64,000 bases of DNA from Prochlorococcus sp. AG-402-I21. Its GTDB lineage: Bacteria; Cyanobacteriota; Cyanobacteriia; PCC-6307; Cyanobiaceae. Under the pieces are notes generated by a model. The model was given only the letters and a program-made list of their open reading frames with translations, had not been told where the DNA came from and made no database searches. Shown piece by piece: positions 9,066 to 20,135 of the stretch (the first letter of the stretch is position 1; each line of letters opens with the position of its first letter). The DNA is taken from assembly GCA_003216955.1 (NCBI GenBank), contig QCHZ01000001.1, positions 62,001 through 126,000 of the forward strand. Reading direction: 5' to 3'. The position numbers and the translations under genes are program-made.

Positions 9066-9656
9066 ATGGAAAATCCAAACCCCTCAAAAGGAATTGATTC
9101 TATCAATAAAGTAACTAATGATGCTTCTACTCCCTTAGATATGGAAGAATTTTCACCAGATAAACAAAATGAGTCAGGCGAATCAACTAAACCAAATACA
9201 GAACCCATTTTAAAAGATAAAACTTTAAACCTAAATAAAACTGATTCAGTTTCAGATTCCAATGCTGATAAACCTAAGAAGCCTGTAAAGCCACCTAAAA
9301 TTGAAGATAAACCTTTTCTAGAATTTATTGATAAACACTTCATTCCTGGACTAAAGTCTTCAATCGAAAATAAAGGTGTATTAGTTAAAGATATTAAATT
9401 AATTGATGGCATTAGACCAGTTGTTGGAGGAAAATGTTGGATTGTTTACTGCGAAATTTCTCAACAAAGAAGATTTTGGCTATGCTTTAATAATGACATA
9501 ATCTCTTCAGATAAAACTATATTATTAGCCGAGTCAAATTCAGAACCAAGTATTGTCGAATCATTTCTAATTGATGAGAAAAAGACTACATTACCTTTAT
9601 TAATTTCTAGAGTACTTCAAAGATTAAATGGTCAAAAATGGATTGGTGTAAACTGA
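9066..9656 (+). CDS. DUF2996 cyanobacterial protein
   Basis: 196 residues: about 75 charged, Pro/Lys/Asp-rich residues followed by a compact domain with FLEFIDKHFIPGLKSSI, PVVGGKCWIVYCEIS, and the C-terminal block LLISRVLQRLNGQKWIGVN. These match DUF2996, known from cyanobacteria and of unknown function. No membrane helix or signal peptide. It stands alone between the ubiX cluster and tldD. Confidence 0.8.
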   Translation: MENPNPSKGIDSINKVTNDASTPLDMEEFSPDKQNESGESTKPNTEPILKDKTLNLNKTDSVSDSNADKPKKPVKPPKIEDKPFLEFIDKHFIPGLKSSIENKGVLVKDIKLIDGIRPVVGGKCWIVYCEISQQRRFWLCFNNDIISSDKTILLAESNSEPSIVESFLIDEKKTTLPLLISRVLQRLNGQKWIGVN

Positions 9657-9790
9657 ATATCATTTACTTAATAGTTATCACATAAATCATTTTAAATTTC
9701 TCATTATTAAATAGTAACAATAAATATTATTTTTTTTATATACAAATACGCAGTTAACCCATTCAAATGCCATAATAAAAAAAAAAAAAA

Positions 9791-11233
9791 TTGACTCTTT
9801 TACAAACTAAGCAAGGTGAGAATTTGTTATTTCATACTTTTGATGACACATTAAGAACTCAAATTGAAGAATTATTAGCCCTTGGCAAATCAGCCGGAGC
9901 TGACCTTGTAGAGATTTTTCTTGAAAAATCAGACAATATCTCCCTTCTAGCTGAGCAAGATGACATATCAAATGTGAGTCCATCTTTTGGAGTTGGAGCC
10001 GGAATTCGGGTATTTCTCGGCAAAAAAGATGGTTTTGTAAGTACAAATGATTTATCTATTGCAGGACTTTTATTCGCTCTTAACCAAGCGTTAGATATGT
10101 TAGGTCTAGTTATTGGATCAAATAAAAATCACAAATTTGATGGCTTAGCAAATTTTAAAGATTTTGGAAGTAAAAAGAATGATTGGTTAGATCATTCACC
10201 AGATCTGGATGAATCGACTACAAAATTATTGGATGCTACTAGATCACTCGGAAATAAAAATAAAAATCTACAAGTAAGAAGGGCTAGTTATTCTCGAAAC
10301 TGGCAAGAGGTTTTGGTTGCGGCAACTGATGGCGTTTTCGCTAGAGACATACGTCTTCATCAAACAGTTGGTATTAATGTAATTGCTCAAAAAGATAAAA
10401 ACAGATCAACCTCTGCTAGAAGATATGGTAGTTCTGGTAATCCAGATGATTTAAGAAACTGGGATATTGAGAAAAGTTCTGTTGAATTAAATGAAAGTGC
10501 TCAAAAGATGCTTTTCGCAGAATTTGTTGAAGCAGGTCAAATGCCTGTTGTTCTTGCTAATAAATTTGGAGGTGTCATATTTCACGAAGCTTGTGGTCAT
10601 CTCCTTGAAACTACTCAATTAGAAAGAGGTACATCACCATTTCATGACTCTATAAACAAACAAATTGCACACAGAGCTGTAAGTGCAGTGGACGAAGGAC
10701 TCTCGAATCATGCTTTTGGTTCGATATCTATGGATGATGAAGGAATGGAACCTCAAAATACATTACTAATTGAAAACGGTATATTAAAAAAATTCCTTTC
10801 GGATAGAGCAGGCTCTTTAAGAACAGGTCATCCAAGAACAGGTAGTGGAAGGAGGCAAAATTTCTCATTCGCTGCAGCAAGTCGCATGCGAAATACATAC
10901 ATTAAACAGGGAAAATTCTCCCCTGAAGAATTAATTAAAAGCATTGATAATGGCCTATATTGCAAATCAATGGGTGGAGGAAGTGTAGGTCCCACTGGCC
11001 AATTTAATTTCTCAGTTGAGGAAGGTTATCTAATAAAGAATGGTAAACTAGATAAACCAGTTAAGGGTGCAACATTAATTGGTGAAGCAAAAGAAATACT
11101 ACCAAGAATCTCTATGTGTGCAAACGATCTTGATCTTGCAGCTGGTTTTTGTGGTTCTGTAAGTGGGAGTGTTAACGTTACTGTAGGTCAACCACATATA
11201 AAAGTTGATTCAATAACAGTTGGAGGCAGATAA
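9791..11233 (+). CDS. tldD: metalloprotease subunit TldD
   Basis: TldD forms a heterodimeric zinc metallopeptidase with TldE that acts on unfolded or modified peptides, such as microcin maturation. 480 residues, the metal motif FHEACGH at about residue 265 (HExxxH), and the C-terminal glycine-rich block GFCGSVSGSVNVTVGQP. The start is TTG directly after a run of 14 A residues (9777-9790), with no Shine-Dalgarno sequence. It is followed at once by tldE. Confidence 0.92.
   Translation: MTLLQTKQGENLLFHTFDDTLRTQIEELLALGKSAGADLVEIFLEKSDNISLLAEQDDISNVSPSFGVGAGIRVFLGKKDGFVSTNDLSIAGLLFALNQALDMLGLVIGSNKNHKFDGLANFKDFGSKKNDWLDHSPDLDESTTKLLDATRSLGNKNKNLQVRRASYSRNWQEVLVAATDGVFARDIRLHQTVGINVIAQKDKNRSTSARRYGSSGNPDDLRNWDIEKSSVELNESAQKMLFAEFVEAGQMPVVLANKFGGVIFHEACGHLLETTQLERGTSPFHDSINKQIAHRAVSAVDEGLSNHAFGSISMDDEGMEPQNTLLIENGILKKFLSDRAGSLRTGHPRTGSGRRQNFSFAAASRMRNTYIKQGKFSPEELIKSIDNGLYCKSMGGGSVGPTGQFNFSVEEGYLIKNGKLDKPVKGATLIGEAKEILPRISMCANDLDLAAGFCGSVSGSVNVTVGQPHIKVDSITVGGR
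11221..11225 (+). promoter_or_regulatory. strong ribosome-binding site for tldE
   Basis: GGAGG inside the last codons of tldD, 9 nt upstream of the tldE ATG. Few genes in this window have such a clear Shine-Dalgarno sequence, and it decides the tldE start. Confidence 0.7.
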
Positions 11234-11234
11234 A

Positions 11235-12623
11235 ATGAATAATGAAATTACAAATAAAAAAATAGGTGTATTAGATCCAAAAGTATTGAATGATCTTTTA
11301 ATAAAATATAGTACACAATCAGAAATTCATAAATGGGATATGGGCGCATCTTCCAGTAGGGATATATCTGTTCAAGTTCAGCAAGGAAATGCTAAACAAT
11401 TAAAAGGTTCTCAAAGAAATTCCATGACCTTGAGAGTATGGAATAAATACAATCAAGTAGGAATTACGAGTACATCCGATCTAACAAGTGAAGGTATCAA
11501 AAAAGCAATGAAAGGAGCAATTGAAGCTAGCCTTTTTGGTAATGAAAAGGAGTCTCCTGAGTTCTCCTCATTGGCAAAAGCAGAATTAGAAGAAATTAAT
11601 CCTGAAATTTCAAATTCTCATACAATTGATCAATTACTTAGTATTTTAAAAAAGGCTGAAAAACAATTAATTAATACTCATAAGTCAATAGATTCTGTTC
11701 CTTACAATGGTTTAAATGAAAGTTATATGGAAAGAATATATATAAATAGTGAAGGTGCTAATAGACATATGAAATTATCACAATCTTCTATATATTTGTA
11801 TGCCAAGGCTGAGGAAGAAAATAAAAAACCTAGAAGTGCAGGGGGTATAAGAATAAACTCTAATTTAGATGAACTTGATATTGATTCTTGTATAAGTGAA
11901 ACATCTGATAAGTTAATAAGTCATTTAGATTATAAATCAATAGAAACCAGCAAGTATCTTGTTTGTTTTACTCCTGAGGCCTTTCTTCAACTAATAAGTG
12001 CATTTAGTTCAATGTTTAATGCACGATCTATTATTGATGGTCTAAGTTTAATGACCGAAGACTCAGTAGGTAATCAAATTTCGGTTCCAAATTTAAACAT
12101 AAGCGACGAAGGTCTTCATCCTAAAAATGTTGGAGCTTTTAGTTTTGATGGTGAAGGAACACCAACACAAAATATTCAATTGGTCAGTAATGGAATTTTG
12201 ACCAATCTTCTTCATTCAGAGGCAACTGCAAGAAAATTTGGTGTTAGACCAACAGGACATGCAGGTTTAGGAGCTAAGGTATCAGTCTCTCCTGATTGGC
12301 TAGTCGTAAGCAAAAGTAAATCGAAAATGGATAAAGACTCAAGCCTTAGCATCAAAGATACAATTAAAGAATACATATTAATAGATGAGCTATCTGCAAT
12401 CCATTCTGGAGTAAAAGCTAGTCAAGGTTCCTTCTCTTTGCCCTTTGATGGTTGGATAGTTAATGATGGGAAGAAGACATCAATTGAAGCAGCTACAGTT
12501 GCAGGTGATATTTTAAAAGTATTATCAAGTATTGTGAAAATAGAAAATGAACAAATAGTTACACATCAAGGAATCAGCCCCCATGTTTGGGTTGAAAACA
12601 TGTCAATAACTGGGGAAGCGTGA
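11235..12623 (+). CDS. tldE: metalloprotease accessory subunit TldE/PmbA
   Basis: The catalytically inactive partner of TldD; it lacks the HExxxH motif, as expected. The start is set by the sequence GGAGGCAGATAAAATG: a strong GGAGG at 11221-11225, inside the end of tldD, lies 9 nt before the ATG at 11235. An upstream in-frame TTG at 11220 is therefore rejected. The conserved [20 protein letters not shown] segment lies mid-protein. The stop overlaps the fmt start by 4 nt. Confidence 0.92.
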   Translation: MNNEITNKKIGVLDPKVLNDLLIKYSTQSEIHKWDMGASSSRDISVQVQQGNAKQLKGSQRNSMTLRVWNKYNQVGITSTSDLTSEGIKKAMKGAIEASLFGNEKESPEFSSLAKAELEEINPEISNSHTIDQLLSILKKAEKQLINTHKSIDSVPYNGLNESYMERIYINSEGANRHMKLSQSSIYLYAKAEEENKKPRSAGGIRINSNLDELDIDSCISETSDKLISHLDYKSIETSKYLVCFTPEAFLQLISAFSSMFNARSIIDGLSLMTEDSVGNQISVPNLNISDEGLHPKNVGAFSFDGEGTPTQNIQLVSNGILTNLLHSEATARKFGVRPTGHAGLGAKVSVSPDWLVVSKSKSKMDKDSSLSIKDTIKEYILIDELSAIHSGVKASQGSFSLPFDGWIVNDGKKTSIEAATVAGDILKVLSSIVKIENEQIVTHQGISPHVWVENMSITGEA

Positions 12624-13630
12624 AGATTGTTTTTTGGGGAACACCTAAATATGCCGCAGATAATTTAAAAACCATCGTTAAGGCTGGCTATGAAGTTATA
12701 GCTGTAGTTACACAACCAGATAGAAAGCGCGGACGGGGCAAAAACTTATCACCATCTCCAGTAAAAGAATCTGCTGAAAATCTATCCATACCTGTCTATG
12801 CAACACAATCAATAAGCAAAGATCAAAAAACAAAGGAGATCCTCCTAAATTTGAAAGCTGATGTTTATCTAGTTGTTGCTTTTGGTCAAATTCTTCCAAA
12901 AGAAATATTAGATCAGCCAAAACTTGGATGCTGGAATAGCCACGCTTCTCTGCTTCCTGTATGGAGAGGAGCCGCTCCAATTCAGTGGAGCATAATTAAT
13001 GCTGATGCCAAGACAGGTATTTGTATTATGTCAATGGAAGAAGGCTTAGATACAGGACCAGTTATTGAACAAGAGTCAACAGTTATAAAAGATTCAGATA
13101 ATCTTGAGATACTTACTAATAGACTATCGATAATGTCCTCAAAACTTTTACTAAGATCACTTGAAAAAATTAAGCTAACCAAAGGGTTAAACAAATCATC
13201 AAGACTTAAACAATTGAATGCAATTGACCAGACAAATTTAGAAGGTATTCCAAGTTATGCAAGACAAATAACAAAAGATGACAATTTAATAGATTGGAAT
13301 CAAGATGCAAGAAAGATAATAAAAAAAATTCAGGGATTATACCCAAATGCCTATACATTTTATAATGCTAAAAGAATAAAGATTTTAGATGCAATCATAT
13401 CTTGTGATAATAATCAATCTAAAGAAAATTTAGATTTAAAAACTCAATCAATGACAAATAGAATACCTGGAAAAATAATTAATATAAATAAACAAATTGG
13501 TATAGAAATAATGACAAATGATTATCCTGTTCTTATTAAATATGCACAGTTAGAAGGCAAAAAAGCTACAGACAGTTATACGCTATCAATCCAGTCAAAT
13601 CTTAGCATCAATGATAAACTTGGAGTCTAA
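12620..13630 (+). CDS. fmt: methionyl-tRNA formyltransferase
   Basis: Transfers a formyl group from 10-formyl-THF to initiator Met-tRNA. 336 residues. The catalytic segment is [20 protein letters not shown] (Asn and His of the N-x-H motif), followed by [10 protein letters not shown] with the catalytic Asp. The [15 protein letters not shown] loop and the OB-fold C-terminal domain are present. GTG start overlapping tldE (GTGA). Its stop overlaps the convergent terC-like gene by 4 nt. Confidence 0.95.
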   Translation: MKIVFWGTPKYAADNLKTIVKAGYEVIAVVTQPDRKRGRGKNLSPSPVKESAENLSIPVYATQSISKDQKTKEILLNLKADVYLVVAFGQILPKEILDQPKLGCWNSHASLLPVWRGAAPIQWSIINADAKTGICIMSMEEGLDTGPVIEQESTVIKDSDNLEILTNRLSIMSSKLLLRSLEKIKLTKGLNKSSRLKQLNAIDQTNLEGIPSYARQITKDDNLIDWNQDARKIIKKIQGLYPNAYTFYNAKRIKILDAIISCDNNQSKENLDLKTQSMTNRIPGKIININKQIGIEIMTNDYPVLIKYAQLEGKKATDSYTLSIQSNLSINDKLGV

Positions 13631-14349
13631 ACATTATCAATAGAACTATTCTTCCTTGAAAAGCCCCAAATGAAAAGAAATAACATTACCAAGAAAAATA
13701 AATATTCGGGTATAACTAATTTGTATAAAACTAATTGAATAATTAACTTTATTCCAATAAGTCCAACAGCAATATAACCAGCTTTTTCTAAATTAATATA
13801 TATCTCCAGCCATTTAATAAATAGTCCTGATGTGAAACGTAATGCGATAACTCCGATAATTGCTCCAGTAATAACTAAAAGGAATTGATCACTGATTGCG
13901 ACAGCTGCGGTAATACTATCTATAGAAAAGGCTAAATCAGTTACTGACAATAAAAGAATTACCTTAAATAATGAAATATTAGATTTTTCAATATTCTCGT
14001 TTATATTTTTATCAGAATCATTATTATTCAAAGATAAAAACTTTGAAATTGAAAGAGAAATCAAATAAATACCACCAATAAGCTTAACTGGCCAAAAGTT
14101 TAAGAAAAATTGAGCCGTAAGAATTACAAGTATTCTTAATAATAAAGCTATAAATATACCGATATTGAGTGCTTTTCTTTGCAGTTCAATATTATTCAGA
14201 TTCTTAGTTATTGAAGCAAGAGCCACTGCGTTATCAGCTGATAATACAAGCTCTAATGAAACGATAACAGGCAAAAGAGGAGCTAGTTCAACCCATCTAT
14301 CAATATCATCTAGTAATGGAGTTAATGATCTAAGAGATGCTGAATCCAT
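13627..14349 (-). CDS. TerC-family integral membrane protein
   Basis: 240 residues with seven probable helices and the family motif [13 protein letters not shown] near residue 32 plus a second acidic motif, [16 protein letters not shown], at about residue 136. TerC/Alx proteins are linked to metal efflux; the plant homologue is needed for thylakoid membrane insertion. Together with the UPF0016 pair it gives this region two manganese-type carriers, though that substrate is inference. Confidence 0.85.
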   Translation of the reverse strand: MDSASLRSLTPLLDDIDRWVELAPLLPVIVSLELVLSADNAVALASITKNLNNIELQRKALNIGIFIALLLRILVILTAQFFLNFWPVKLIGGIYLISLSISKFLSLNNNDSDKNINENIEKSNISLFKVILLLSVTDLAFSIDSITAAVAISDQFLLVITGAIIGVIALRFTSGLFIKWLEIYINLEKAGYIAVGLIGIKLIIQLVLYKLVIPEYLFFLVMLFLFIWGFSRKNSSIDNV

Positions 14350-14435
14350 TAAATTAAAGAAAAAGAGCTATTAATATTTACTGTTTCGTATATGTTAACT
14401 CTAATTATTCAATTCAGTGCTAGGTCAAAAGGGTT

Positions 14436-15128
14436 ATGAGAATCGAATCAAAGCTTTGCCACATATCAGAAAATAAAGCTGTTGTTCAAGTAAATGGTTG
14501 GCTTAATGACAGAAATTTAGGAAGTGCTCTAGCAGAAGGGCCAACAGTAGAAGTAGCAGAAGATAAAGCTATATCAAGACTGAATGAAAGGATAAATGCA
14601 GTCACAAAAGATGTGTCGAGTATTAATACTAATAATGAACATAAAACCAAAACTCCATTTAGAATTGAACTTCCTAATAGTGAAAAGGTTGAATTACCAA
14701 AGAGAGAAAAGGTTGAAGATATTAATATCAATCAAGAGCCAAATGATTGGAGTAGCGAATTAACAGCGATAGATGCAGAAATTGAACGGCTAAAATGGTC
14801 CAGAGATGATGAAATAAATTTCCTAGAAAAAACATTAGGTTATAATAATCGAAATAAAATAACTAGCTATGCTGATATAGTGAACTATCTAAGTCTATTA
14901 AAAAAGACTGATATTCCAAATCAATTCAAAGTATCAAATGGGAATCTTAATACTTTAATAGAAGAGTCTGACATTATACTTAGGGATTTATCCTGGGATC
15001 ATAAACAGGGAAGAGAATTTCTACAAAAGGAGTTTAATGTTTTAACTAGAAAGGAACTTAGTGAAACACAATTAGTATCATTTGTTGAGAAGCTAAAATT
15101 GATTCGAAATGAATATCTAGCTCATTAA
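14436..15128 (+). CDS. conserved cyanobacterial protein of unknown function
   Basis: 230 residues in two parts. The N-terminal domain (1-60) is compact: CHISENKAVVQVNGWLNDRN, then a segment ending AEDKAISRLNERI. A charged linker follows, then a helical C-terminal half (100-228) with repeated Trp-Arg/Lys-Asp motifs (KWSRDDEINFLEKTLG and SWDHKQGREFLQKEFN) that look like two copies of one helical repeat. No family name can be assigned. It precedes mfd by 63 nt. Confidence 0.7.
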   Translation: MRIESKLCHISENKAVVQVNGWLNDRNLGSALAEGPTVEVAEDKAISRLNERINAVTKDVSSINTNNEHKTKTPFRIELPNSEKVELPKREKVEDININQEPNDWSSELTAIDAEIERLKWSRDDEINFLEKTLGYNNRNKITSYADIVNYLSLLKKTDIPNQFKVSNGNLNTLIEESDIILRDLSWDHKQGREFLQKEFNVLTRKELSETQLVSFVEKLKLIRNEYLAH

Positions 15129-15191
15129 GCCTTCTCAACAAGACTATTAAAATGTTATGGTTAATTAGATAAAAATAAGTAAAAAAGAATA

Positions 15192-18100
15192 GTGTCCTTA
15201 GAGTCAATTGCAAAGTATTTAGAAAAGCATCATTTAACAACTGAGTTGATTGAACGAACAAATAGAGAAGAAAGATTAATATTAACAGGAGCATCACGGA
15301 CAGCAAAGGCATTAATAACAACCTCTCTTGCTAAAAATGAATCCAATAGATTATTAGTAATTGTCCCAACATTAGAAGATGCTACTAGATGGTACCCCCT
15401 TGTAAAAGACTGCGGTTGGACTAAGACATGTTTATATCCAACAAGTGAAGTCTCACCATATGAAACTACGCAGGTTACTTCAGAAATCATTTGGGGTCAA
15501 TTACAAGTACTAAGCGATATATTGGAATTAAAAGATGATGAGAATATCGCAATAATTGCAACAGAAAGATCTTTACAACCACATCTGCCCCCATTTGAAT
15601 ACCTTAAAGAAAAGTGTATTAAATTAAACGTAGGTGATGAAATAAATCTAAGTGATTTATCTTTAAAACTGAGTGAAAGTGGATATATCAAGTCTAATAA
15701 TATAGATCAAGAAGGAACATGGACAAGACGTGGAGATATTATTGATATTTACCCTGTTAGTAGTGAACTTCCAATTAGATTAGAGTTATTTGGTGATCTA
15801 TTAGATAAGATTAAAGAATTTGATCCAATTTCACAAAGATCATTAGATCAAATCAACAATGTATGCATAACACCCACAGGTTTTGATCCACTAATCATTA
15901 ATAAGCTTATATCAACTGACAACAAGGATATATCGAGTTTATTTACTAATGATGAGTTCTCTGAGTTAGTAAATTCAAATAAATTGGATTCAGCAAAGAA
16001 ATATTTAGGAGTTGCATTTGATAAGCCTTCATCATTATTAGATTACTTAGATGATAAGACATTTATTGTGGTTGATGAGAGGCTTCAAGGTATATCTCAT
16101 GGAAAAGCTTGGTATAACATCGTTAATGAAAATTATACAGATGTAATTACTACTATAAAAGGTAGTGAAGCAATAAAGAATATATTTAAACCAAATCTTC
16201 ATAAAGACATTAATGATATATATGATTCTCTAAATAATTATAAAGGTATTGATATAACAGATTTAGAAGACACTACAAAGAAAACGAATGTTTTTAGTAT
16301 TTCAAGCAAAGTTCATAATTGGCTACCTAATCAATACGGCAAAATAAGTTTATCTTTAAAAGATTACATTAAGAATAAATATTATATTTGGATAATTTCA
16401 GCACAACCTAGTCGTGCAGTTTCTTTGTTAGAAGAACATGAATGTATCTCAAAGTTTATACCTAATAATACGGATCTTAATGGTATTAAAAATATTATTG
16501 ATGACAATATTCCTGTAGCTATTAAAAATAAAAATGAAGGTGAAATTGAAGGATTTTATCTTCCTGCATGGAAAATTGCACTATTAACGGATAAGGAGTT
16601 TTTCGGTCAACAAAATATTTCTACGACTGGTTATGTAAGAAGAAGAAAACAATCTCAAAGTAAAAAGATAGATCCTAATAAGATGAAACCAGGCGATTAT
16701 GTTGTTCATAGAAATCATGGAATTGGTTTATTTCAGAAAATTGAAAAATTAAATATTAATGGTGAGTCAAGAGATTATTTGGTAATAAAATATATGGATG
16801 GAAAGCTAAGTGTTGCTGCAGATCAACTTGGAAGTTTAGGTAGGTATAGAAGTTCAAATGCAAAGAATCCTACAATTAGTAAATTAGGAGGAGCTAATTG
16901 GAACAAAATAAAGGAAAAGGCAAAGAAATCCGTTAAAAAAGTTGCTATTGATTTAATTAAGTTATATGCAGAAAGAAGTAAAGAAAAAGGGTATAAATTT
17001 CCCTGTGATGGACCATGGCAAAACGAATTAGAAGACTCATTTCCATACGCACTTACACCTGATCAAGCAACAGCTACATCTCAAGTTAAATCTGATATGG
17101 AAAGTGAAAAGCCTATGGATAGATTAGTATGCGGCGATGTTGGATTTGGGAAAACAGAAGTTGCTATACGAGCAATATTTAAGGCTATTACCTCAGGAAA
17201 ACAAATAGCTTTATTAGCACCAACGACTGTATTATCTCAACAACATTGGAGAACTATTTCTGATCGTTTTGCTCCTTATCCTATAAAAGTTTCATTACTC
17301 AATAGATTTAAAACAAATAGTGAAAAAAAACATATAGTTAGTGGCCTGAAAGATGGACAAATTGATGCAGTTGTTGGTACACATCAGCTCTTGAACAAAA
17401 AATTAGTTTATAAGGACTTGGGACTTCTAGTTATAGATGAAGAACAACGTTTTGGAGTTAATCAAAAAGAGAAAATAAAGGAGTTAAAAAAAAGTGTAGA
17501 TGTGTTAACCCTTTCAGCGACTCCAATTCCAAGAACACTCTATATGAGTCTTTCTGGTGTCCGTGAAATGAGTTTAATAACAACACCGCCTCCCCTCCGA
17601 AGGCCAATTAAAACACACTTAGCACCCCTCGATAATGAAATAATAAGAAGTGCAATTTCACAAGAGATCGATAGAGGTGGCCAAATATTTTATATTGTTC
17701 CTCGAATAAAAGGAATAGAAGATGTAGCAGAGAAATTAAAAATTATGATCCCAAATGTGAAATTATTGATTGCACATGGTCAAATGGAGGAGGGAGCATT
17801 AGAGAATGCAATGCTTGCATTTAATGCAGGAGAAGCCGATATTTTGCTTTGTACAACTATTGTAGAAAGTGGATTAGATATTCCTAGAGTAAATACTATT
17901 TTAATTGAAGATTCTCACAAGTTTGGTTTATCTCAACTTTACCAATTGAGAGGCAGAGTAGGCCGAAGTGGAGTACAAGCACATGCTTGGTTATTTTATC
18001 CAAGCGATGAGAAATTAAATGAGACCTCAAGGCAACGTTTAAAGGCTATAAAAGAATTTAGTGATTTGGGCAGTGGTTATCAGTTAGCCATGAGGGACAT

Positions 18101-18695
18101 GGAAATTAGAGGCGTTGGAAATATCTTAGGTATTGAACAAAGCGGACAAATGGAAACAATAGGATTTGATTTGTATATGGAATTATTGCAGGAAACTATT
18201 GCCGAAATACAGGGGCAAGACATTCCTAGTGTTGACGATACTCAAATAGATCTACCTGTTACAGCTTTTATACCGGGAGATTGGATAACTGATCCAGATG
18301 AAAAAATAAATGCATATAGGTTAGCCACACAATGCGAAAACAATGATTCATTAGTTCAATTTGCTAGCAACATGGTTGATAGATATGGAACATTACCAAA
18401 AGCAGTTGAATCATTAATAGAAGTAATGAAATTAAAAATAATCGCTAAAAAGTGTGGCTTCTCAAGAATCAAGTTATCCAAACCAAATGTTGAGCTTGAG
18501 ACAATGATGGATGAGCCAGCATTCAAGTTACTTAGGAAAGGTTTGGCTAATCATCTTCATGGAAGATTTATTTACAAGAAAGGGGATAGGTGTTCAACGG
18601 TGACTATTCGAGGACTAGGAATCTTGGATAGCGATAAACTTCTAGATCAATTAACAGAATGGCTAAAACTTATGAATTCAGAAATAAACGCTTAA
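15192..18695 (+). CDS. mfd: transcription-repair coupling factor Mfd
   Basis: Superfamily 2 DNA translocase that displaces stalled RNA polymerase and recruits UvrA. 1167 residues: UvrB-like N-terminal domain, CarD-like RNA-polymerase interaction domain (KPGDYVVHRNHGIGLFQKIE, about 497-560), RecG-like motor with Walker A GDVGFGKTE and DEEQ box LVIDEEQRFGV, motif VI QLRGRVGRSGVQAHAW, and the C-terminal TRCF domain. The start is GTG at 15192. Confidence 0.95.
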   Translation: MSLESIAKYLEKHHLTTELIERTNREERLILTGASRTAKALITTSLAKNESNRLLVIVPTLEDATRWYPLVKDCGWTKTCLYPTSEVSPYETTQVTSEIIWGQLQVLSDILELKDDENIAIIATERSLQPHLPPFEYLKEKCIKLNVGDEINLSDLSLKLSESGYIKSNNIDQEGTWTRRGDIIDIYPVSSELPIRLELFGDLLDKIKEFDPISQRSLDQINNVCITPTGFDPLIINKLISTDNKDISSLFTNDEFSELVNSNKLDSAKKYLGVAFDKPSSLLDYLDDKTFIVVDERLQGISHGKAWYNIVNENYTDVITTIKGSEAIKNIFKPNLHKDINDIYDSLNNYKGIDITDLEDTTKKTNVFSISSKVHNWLPNQYGKISLSLKDYIKNKYYIWIISAQPSRAVSLLEEHECISKFIPNNTDLNGIKNIIDDNIPVAIKNKNEGEIEGFYLPAWKIALLTDKEFFGQQNISTTGYVRRRKQSQSKKIDPNKMKPGDYVVHRNHGIGLFQKIEKLNINGESRDYLVIKYMDGKLSVAADQLGSLGRYRSSNAKNPTISKLGGANWNKIKEKAKKSVKKVAIDLIKLYAERSKEKGYKFPCDGPWQNELEDSFPYALTPDQATATSQVKSDMESEKPMDRLVCGDVGFGKTEVAIRAIFKAITSGKQIALLAPTTVLSQQHWRTISDRFAPYPIKVSLLNRFKTNSEKKHIVSGLKDGQIDAVVGTHQLLNKKLVYKDLGLLVIDEEQRFGVNQKEKIKELKKSVDVLTLSATPIPRTLYMSLSGVREMSLITTPPPLRRPIKTHLAPLDNEIIRSAISQEIDRGGQIFYIVPRIKGIEDVAEKLKIMIPNVKLLIAHGQMEEGALENAMLAFNAGEADILLCTTIVESGLDIPRVNTILIEDSHKFGLSQLYQLRGRVGRSGVQAHAWLFYPSDEKLNETSRQRLKAIKEFSDLGSGYQLAMRDMEIRGVGNILGIEQSGQMETIGFDLYMELLQETIAEIQGQDIPSVDDTQIDLPVTAFIPGDWITDPDEKINAYRLATQCENNDSLVQFASNMVDRYGTLPKAVESLIEVMKLKIIAKKCGFSRIKLSKPNVELETMMDEPAFKLLRKGLANHLHGRFIYKKGDRCSTVTIRGLGILDSDKLLDQLTEWLKLMNSEINA

Positions 18696-18868
18696 TAAAT
18701 CTAATTCTCAATTCAGACAAATAGGATAAGAAGTCAATTAATCAATTGGTTGAACAAAAAGCTTTAAAAGTAAAAGATTGCTATAGTCACCGAAATTTGA
18801 GTATTTTTACCTTGGGTGAAGTAATAGAAATTAGTTCAAACCAATATGGACTCAGCCTTTTTAGCGGA

Positions 18869-18979
18869 ATGATAAGTCTTTTAGCTTTAGGGGTGTATAC
18901 GCTTTTGACTGTAGACGCCGGAAACGACGATGATGATTCTGACTCTGGAAGTGGTGGCTTGATGCAACCAGTCAATTAA
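18869..18979 (+). CDS. small single-helix protein with acidic tail
   Basis: From the ATG at 18869 the peptide is MISLLALGVYTLLTV (one helix), an Asp/Ser stretch (DDDDSDSGSGG) and LMQPVN. This layout of a short helix, a poly-Asp/Gly linker and a terminal LMQP is familiar from picocyanobacterial small proteins of unknown role. A longer reading from a TTG at 18746 adds 41 residues of doubtful character. Confidence 0.55.
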   Translation: MISLLALGVYTLLTVDAGNDDDDSDSGSGGLMQPVN

Positions 18980-18986
18980 TTGAAGA

Positions 18987-19295
18987 TCAATTAGATATTA
19001 GGTTTGAAAGTCTCTCTCTAAAATCACCCTTAGCAATACCACCTTTAAGCTCACCAATAATCTCAAAGTCTCCCTCCGGATCATTAACTAATAGATAAGT
19101 AGGCCAGCCCATACCTTCTTTTGTAGGATATTGCTTTAATAATATTGGTCTATATTTTCTATAAACCACTGTATCTTGTAGTTTTACGCTAATAAATTCT
19201 ATACCTAATTCGGTCGCAACTTTAGAATCAAAGAAGCTCATCCTGTGACAAGTTCCACAATCCTCAGAACTAAATTTAATTAGAGAACAGGACAT
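18987..19295 (-). CDS. thioredoxin-fold protein
   Basis: 102 residues. Active-site motif CGTCHRM at about residues 13-19 (CxxC) after the beta strand LIKFSSEDC, and the cis-Pro segment GWPTYLLVND later. A small soluble thiol-disulfide exchange protein; the target is unknown. It is convergent with the small acidic-tail gene. Confidence 0.8.
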   Translation of the reverse strand: MSCSLIKFSSEDCGTCHRMSFFDSKVATELGIEFISVKLQDTVVYRKYRPILLKQYPTKEGMGWPTYLLVNDPEGDFEIIGELKGGIAKGDFRERLSNLISN

Positions 19296-19348
19296 AAAAA
19301 AAAACTATTATGAACTTATACTAAATACAAGTATTAATAAAAAGTAGA

Positions 19349-19999
19349 TCAGTAATTAGACTTATTGTTTCTTGCAATCACTGAAAAAAAAGGATCACTC
19401 TCTGATGAGTACAAACCAAAAAGCTTTTTATCTTGAGTTTTCTCATTTAATATTTTTTCTATCCTCCATCCATTACAAGTAAGGACACTAGTTACATATT
19501 CAATTCTTTTTTCCTCTGACGAATATGTCCAGATGTTTGGAGCTTTTGTCCAGAATGCTCGATTAGTGAAGGAGATTATCAATAATGAATCAGATTTGAT
19601 AACCCTTGATAATTCTAAAGAAACTTTTTCAGGATATTGAAGATATTGCCATCCTGCAACGATTAATCCAACATCAATAAAAGAATCTTCTATTGGCATG
19701 TTTTGTGTCTTATTTAAATTTTGGACCCAGAACTTATCTAGTCTTTCATTAGAACTTAACTCAGCTTCATTCATTCCATGTCCAATCACTTCTTTAAATT
19801 TGATATTAGATGGCAAATGGCTTACCCAACTACTCATCAAATCTAGAATAATATGATGACTGAATAGATACTTGGAGTACAAGTTTGTAAGACGAGTTCT
19901 GAATGAAGCACTAAGATGATGAACATATCTTGGCTGCTGATAAAAAATTTGATCATCAGCAAAATCTAATTTTTCTCTATCTTTAATTGAAAGTTTCAT
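19349..19999 (-). CDS. SAM-dependent methyltransferase-like protein
   Basis: 216 residues from the ATG at 19999 (a TTG one codon upstream is less likely). The pattern HHIILDLMSSWVSHLP, VIGHGMNEAELSSNERLDKF, FIDVGLIVAGWQYLQYPEKV and SLLIISFTNRAFWTKAPNIW is that of a type-11 methyltransferase Rossmann fold in which the usual glycine-rich loop is replaced by DLMSSW. This subgroup is conserved in cyanobacteria and in plants; the substrate is unknown. Confidence 0.7.
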   Translation of the reverse strand: MKLSIKDREKLDFADDQIFYQQPRYVHHLSASFRTRLTNLYSKYLFSHHIILDLMSSWVSHLPSNIKFKEVIGHGMNEAELSSNERLDKFWVQNLNKTQNMPIEDSFIDVGLIVAGWQYLQYPEKVSLELSRVIKSDSLLIISFTNRAFWTKAPNIWTYSSEEKRIEYVTSVLTCNGWRIEKILNEKTQDKKLFGLYSSESDPFFSVIARNNKSNY

Positions 20000-20135
20000 C
20001 AAATTATTTTTTAATTAATTGTAAATGATTTTTAGTTTATTTGAGAATATTAAAGAGATATAGAATATATCATGTAAAAAGAGAATTGAATAAAAAAGTA
20101 CTTTAGAATGAAGTGAAGTATGTAAAATTATAAAA

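Noticed and set aside
9053-9412. 119-codon minus-strand frame
   Set aside because: Antisense shadow of the DUF2996 gene; Ser/Leu-rich text from Glu/Lys codons of the other strand.
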